Assembly: GCA_028281495.1 (NCBI GenBank)
Contig: JANQJU010000044.1
Location: 1-64,000, forward strand
Length of the DNA stretch: 64,000 nt
From: SAR324 cluster bacterium
Lineage (GTDB): Bacteria > SAR324 > NAC60-12
Direction: 5' to 3'
Positions 61,574 to 64,000 of the stretch are shown one piece after another (positions within the stretch are counted from its first letter, which is position 1; each line of letters opens with the position of its first letter). The notes beneath the pieces were generated by a model. It made no database searches. It was given only the letters and a program-made list of their open reading frames with translations, and was not told where the DNA came from. The position numbers and the translations under genes are program-made.

Positions 61574-61613
61574 TGTTCACCTGATTTTCAAAAGTGTTCA
61601 CCTATAGTGAACA
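61574..61613. promoter_or_regulatory. TGTTCAC dyad operator before the EF-hand lipoprotein
   Basis: TGTTCAC-CTATA-GTGAACA (61595-61613) has perfect 7-bp arms with a 5-base spacer. An additional half-site TGTTCACC at 61574-61581 is 21 bp upstream, two helical turns. It lies about 137 bp before the EF-hand lipoprotein start. The rest of 61277-61749 is AT-rich with no gene. Confidence 0.65.
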
Positions 61614-61749
61614 AAAAAAGTCAAAAAAGCTTGAAAAAAACTCGGCGATTTTTCCAGGCAAGTTATCTTTAAAGCATAGAGTCACCCAACGGACTCTGAA
61701 CGGTTTTTCAAGAATTCAGGAAACGAACTTGTAGCGAAATGAGGACACC

Positions 61750-63048
61750 ATGACTTTTTTAACAATTCATCGCAAACCACGACGTGCACTCAGCCAGAGC
61801 ATGTGCTTCTTGTTCATCGGGCTGTTGGCATTAGTTTTTTTTGGTTGTTCCAGTGAAGGCGGTTCCGACAGCAGCGACGTCGACAGTAGTGAAGTTTTCT
61901 CCAACATTTCCGAACCCGCATCCACTCCACCAGAAACTAACTTTACCGACTCCACCCGCGAACTGGATACCGACCAAGACGGCAAAATCTCCGAAGCAGA
62001 ATGGATCGCTTGGGTGGACGAGCAACAAACCTTGTATCCGGAAACTTCGCTCAGTCACGAGACCTTTCAGCAAATCGACGTCGATCAAGATGGTTATATC
62101 ACTTCCGAAGATGGGGCTTTCGAAGCCATTGATACCAATCAAGATGGAGTGATTAGCGAAGCGGAATGGAATCAGCAACATCCTCTAACTTCACGCCGTC
62201 CCCAGCCTTCTACCAACAACACCTCGGCCCCTAACGCCATCACCACAGTTGACGATTTCTTCACTCTCGCTGACCGCCTTCCAGCCGATGGAGAATTGAC
62301 TGCCAGTGAGTTCTACCGTCCTCCTTCCGGTTTTGAACGAGGTGACACGGATGGGGACGGCCAAATTTCTGCCGACGAATGGCAAGGCCCTGAAGCCGCC
62401 TTCACACGCTTGGATGCCGATGGGGATGGGTTCCTCACCGAAGAAGAGTTCCAAGCACGCATCGCTCTCCAGGACGAACTGCGACCGACTGATGACAGCA
62501 CCACTCGAACAGTACGCGACATCTTCGATGCCTTCGACGACAATGACGACCTCGCCATCAGTGCTGAGGAATGGGGGCTTTCTGAGAGCTTGTTCGATGT
62601 CATCGATACCAACGACGACAATTCCATTTCCACCGACGAATTTCTTGCGGTTTTCCAAGCCTTACGATTGGCCGAAGAGCTTGATGACACGGTGGCCCGC
62701 GTTGCTCCCCGAACCCTATTCTTGGACCTCGATAGCAACCAAGATGGGTTGATCAACAGCGACGAATGGCATGGGACCGACACGCTTTACCAGGCTTTGG
62801 ATTCGGACTCAGATGGTGACCTCAGCCCCAGCGAATTTCTAGAACTGTTCACACTCATGCGTGCCGGTCTTGCTCTCAACGATACCTTGCAGTTGAGCAA
62901 TCGTTCAGACCGCTTTGCCTTAATGGACAGCAATGACGATGGGGTGATCAGTGCCGACGAATGGAATGGCTTTGACAGCGTTTTTGACCGCCTCGACCTC
63001 GATAACGATGGCAGCTTGACACAAGACGAATTCAACAACGCACTTTAA
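61750..63048 (+). CDS. Lipoprotein with eleven EF-hand calcium-binding loops
   Basis: A 432-residue lipoprotein. The signal ends ALVFFGC (Cys33), followed by a Ser/Asp/Glu-rich linker. At least eleven DxDxDG-type loops follow, for example DTDQDGKISEAEW, DADGDGFLTEEEF, DTNQDGVISEAEW, DSDSDGDLSPSEF and DLDNDGSLTQDEF. Two (DDNDDLAISAEEW, DTNDDNSISTDEF) have altered central positions. Exported multi-EF-hand proteins may act as calcium sponges or adhesins. The ribosome-binding site is GAGGAC. It is divergent from the TIGR02147 gene. Confidence 0.88.
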   Translation: MTFLTIHRKPRRALSQSMCFLFIGLLALVFFGCSSEGGSDSSDVDSSEVFSNISEPASTPPETNFTDSTRELDTDQDGKISEAEWIAWVDEQQTLYPETSLSHETFQQIDVDQDGYITSEDGAFEAIDTNQDGVISEAEWNQQHPLTSRRPQPSTNNTSAPNAITTVDDFFTLADRLPADGELTASEFYRPPSGFERGDTDGDGQISADEWQGPEAAFTRLDADGDGFLTEEEFQARIALQDELRPTDDSTTRTVRDIFDAFDDNDDLAISAEEWGLSESLFDVIDTNDDNSISTDEFLAVFQALRLAEELDDTVARVAPRTLFLDLDSNQDGLINSDEWHGTDTLYQALDSDSDGDLSPSEFLELFTLMRAGLALNDTLQLSNRSDRFALMDSNDDGVISADEWNGFDSVFDRLDLDNDGSLTQDEFNNAL

Positions 63049-63074
63049 CCGATTCACTCCTGTGCCAGTGCCCT

Positions 63075-63163
63075 TTCCCTGGAGTTAGGACCGAGAAGGG
63101 GGATGCACGGTCGAACTGGGACCTCAACCGTGTTTCCTCCCTCGGCACTAACTTTCAGGGGAA
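63075..63163. other. Structured element A: ~90-nt imperfect hairpin
   Basis: Paired segments in order: TTCCCTG/CAGGGGAA, AGTTAG/CTAACT, CCGAG/CTCGG, GGGGGA/TCCTCC (one wobble), CACGGTCGA/TCAACCGTG (one mismatch). The apical loop is ACTGGGACC. It begins 27 bp after the EF-hand stop. It resembles element B in order of stems and loop sequence. Confidence 0.6.
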
Positions 63164-63190
63164 TCGGTGCTTCGTACAACTCTCCTGTGC

Positions 63191-63282
63191 CCTTTCCTCT
63201 GGGGTAGGGACCGACGAAAGAGGATCTGGTTGCTTGGGACCCAACCCGATTGTCTTTCTAGGTTCCTGCTTCAGAGGGAAGG
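63191..63282. other. Structured element B: second ~90-nt imperfect hairpin
   Basis: Paired segments: CCTTTCCTCTG/CAGAGGGAAGG (one wobble), AGGGACC/GGTTCCT (one wobble), GAAAGA/TCTTTC, ATC/GAT, GGTTG/CAACC. The apical loop is CTTGGGACC, nearly the same as in element A, while the stems differ but still pair. Confidence 0.6.
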
Positions 63283-63311
63283 AACACAAGAAGAACGAAC
63301 CATAAGCACAA

Positions 63312-63406
63312 AATGAGACTCCGGTTAAAGAATAAGACTTCAGTTAAAGAATGAGACTTCAGTTAAAGAATGAGACTCTGATTAAAGAATAAGACTGCGG
63401 TTAAAG
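63312..63406. repeat. 19-bp tandem repeat, exactly five copies
   Basis: Units of the type AATGAGACTTCAGTTAAAG at 63312, 63331, 63350, 63369 and 63388, each 19 bp with one to four differences. It lies between the hairpin elements and the last lipoprotein gene; the stretch 63407-63520 is purine-rich with no other structure noted. Confidence 0.9.
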
Positions 63407-63520
63407 AAACCTATCAGGAAGATGGGTTGACCTTAGAAAGAGAGAAAAAGAGAGAGAAAAGAGAGTTGGTGCATTGGCGTTTATATTGACATCCTCAACA
63501 CTCCAATCCCAAAGGTAACT

Positions 63521-64000
63521 ATGCAGAAATGGAAACTTTTAGTTTTATTAGGTATGGCCTTCGCCCTGATTGCTTGTGGTGGCGCGGGTTCTGACAGCGA
63601 TTCCAATGATTCTTCAGATAACGCCTCCACTGGCGAAACAGACACGACCACCGCGACCCTGAATGTGGACGGTCGGCTGAAATCGAGTAGCACCGAACGC
63701 ATTACTTCCAATTCCACTCCACACAAGTACAAAGTGGCCGTATCCAAAGTGGAACTTTTGCAATCGGAAGACGATGAAAATCCAGTCACTGTCTTGGATG
63801 CGAGTGTCCGACGTGCAGACTTCGCCGTGCGCGAACTCACAAACGACCGAACCCGGATTGCTCGCGCTTCTACACTCGGTGTAGGAACCTACACTCACCT
63901 GCGCATGACCATTGTGATGGTCGCCCAACAGATCGACTATTTGACTGTCAACGACAATGCCCGTCGCGGCAGCTTCATTCAGATCTTTGAAGACTACGAC
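63521..64000 (+). CDS. Lipoprotein, partial (runs off the window end)
   Basis: An open frame of 160 codons with no stop before the window end. MQKWKLLVLLGMAFALIAC is a lipoprotein signal (Cys19), followed by a Gly/Ser/Asp-rich linker and a beta-rich domain (HKYKVAVSKVELLQ, VGTYTHLRMTIVMVAQQIDYL) similar in pattern to DUF4382-type secreted domains. The ribosome-binding site AAAGGT is five bases before ATG. It is the third lipoprotein gene in the last 6 kb. Minus-strand frames over the same region are shadows. Confidence 0.8.
   Translation, partial: MQKWKLLVLLGMAFALIACGGAGSDSDSNDSSDNASTGETDTTTATLNVDGRLKSSSTERITSNSTPHKYKVAVSKVELLQSEDDENPVTVLDASVRRADFAVRELTNDRTRIARASTLGVGTYTHLRMTIVMVAQQIDYLTVNDNARRGSFIQIFEDYD

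Noticed and set aside
63481..63928. Minus-strand frames at the window end
   Set aside because: The plus strand carries a lipoprotein with a good ribosome-binding site and lipobox; the minus frames are its shadows.

Overview
The window looks like a chromosomal segment of a Gram-negative bacterium. It carries an outer-membrane porin, many lipoproteins with lipobox Cys residues, an OmpA-type peptidoglycan-binding protein, rodA, and a Tat-exported enzyme. A TIGR02147-type regulator, a spore-photolyase-like radical SAM protein in a non-sporulating context, EF-hand lipoproteins and a PD-(D/E)XK AAA-like protein would fit a lineage once grouped with the deltaproteobacteria (Bdellovibrionota, SAR324 or similar). 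That placement is an inference. No rRNA or tRNA gene, CRISPR array, insertion sequence or phage gene was recognised.

Layout. 0.1-8.1 kb (minus strand): a tight run ribF, SPL-type radical SAM, LON-domain protein, a 53-aa membrane peptide and an MFS exporter; then hemB behind a FlgO/CsgG-like + formylglycine-generating-enzyme-fold protein and a porin whose leader is rich in hairpins. 8.9-15.2 kb (minus): rodA, a lipoprotein, a large cyclic-nucleotide-binding-domain protein, a YbjN/chaperone-like protein and an ABC-auxiliary-type lipoprotein. 15.4-16.5 kb (plus): an Fe-S operon of ferredoxin, IscA-type protein and BolA. 16.5-18.1 kb: an SRPBCC lipoprotein, a hexamer microsatellite and a Tat-exported intradiol dioxygenase. 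18.2-24.8 kb: a sugar locus with a GH32 beta-fructosidase, a LacI regulator, two ABC permeases and a binding protein. Four copies of one LacI-type operator lie before its transcription units, and no ATPase subunit is present. 24.9-30.4 kb: a CheA-like membrane kinase, cupin, OmpA-like protein, small peptide and phosphoglycolate phosphatase. 30.4-41.6 kb: ftsH, DUF423, MFS, GNAT, ATP-grasp enzyme, class II aldolase, SDR, FKBP, a CrtI/CrtISO-like oxidoreductase and a GT61 glycosyltransferase.

41.6-47.5 kb is the most unusual region. After a truncated Rpn-type protein comes a four-gene plus-strand operon: a winged-helix protein, a ParA/MinD-like ATPase with a KGGVGRT P-loop and a nearly identical array of 35-residue TPR-like repeats, a 103-aa orphan, and a 564-aa protein with a complete nitrilase catalytic triad (Glu-Lys-Cys). 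The last two genes overlap by ATGA. I know of no described system with this composition. A conflict/defence or signalling role is an inference. The TPR array is cut short by a stop codon inside a decayed seventh repeat.

47.8-58.5 kb: fadE behind a terminator-like hairpin that carries an anti-Shine-Dalgarno sequence, an AraC regulator, aldo/keto reductase, quinone oxidoreductase, an AAA-like/PD-(D/E)XK protein, rarD and an ABC exporter. 58.5-64 kb is a surface-lipoprotein region: a large lipoprotein with its TIGR02147 regulator, an intergenic region with six GTTCAC/GTGAAC boxes including a perfect 19-bp dyad, an 11-EF-hand lipoprotein, two tandem ~90-nt hairpins with a conserved apical loop and different but still paired stems, five exact 19-bp repeats, and a lipoprotein running off the window end.

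Several starts were moved from the longest open frame on ribosome-binding-site, signal-peptide or terminator evidence; each case is stated in its entry. Positions were read by eye. No database search or folding program was run.
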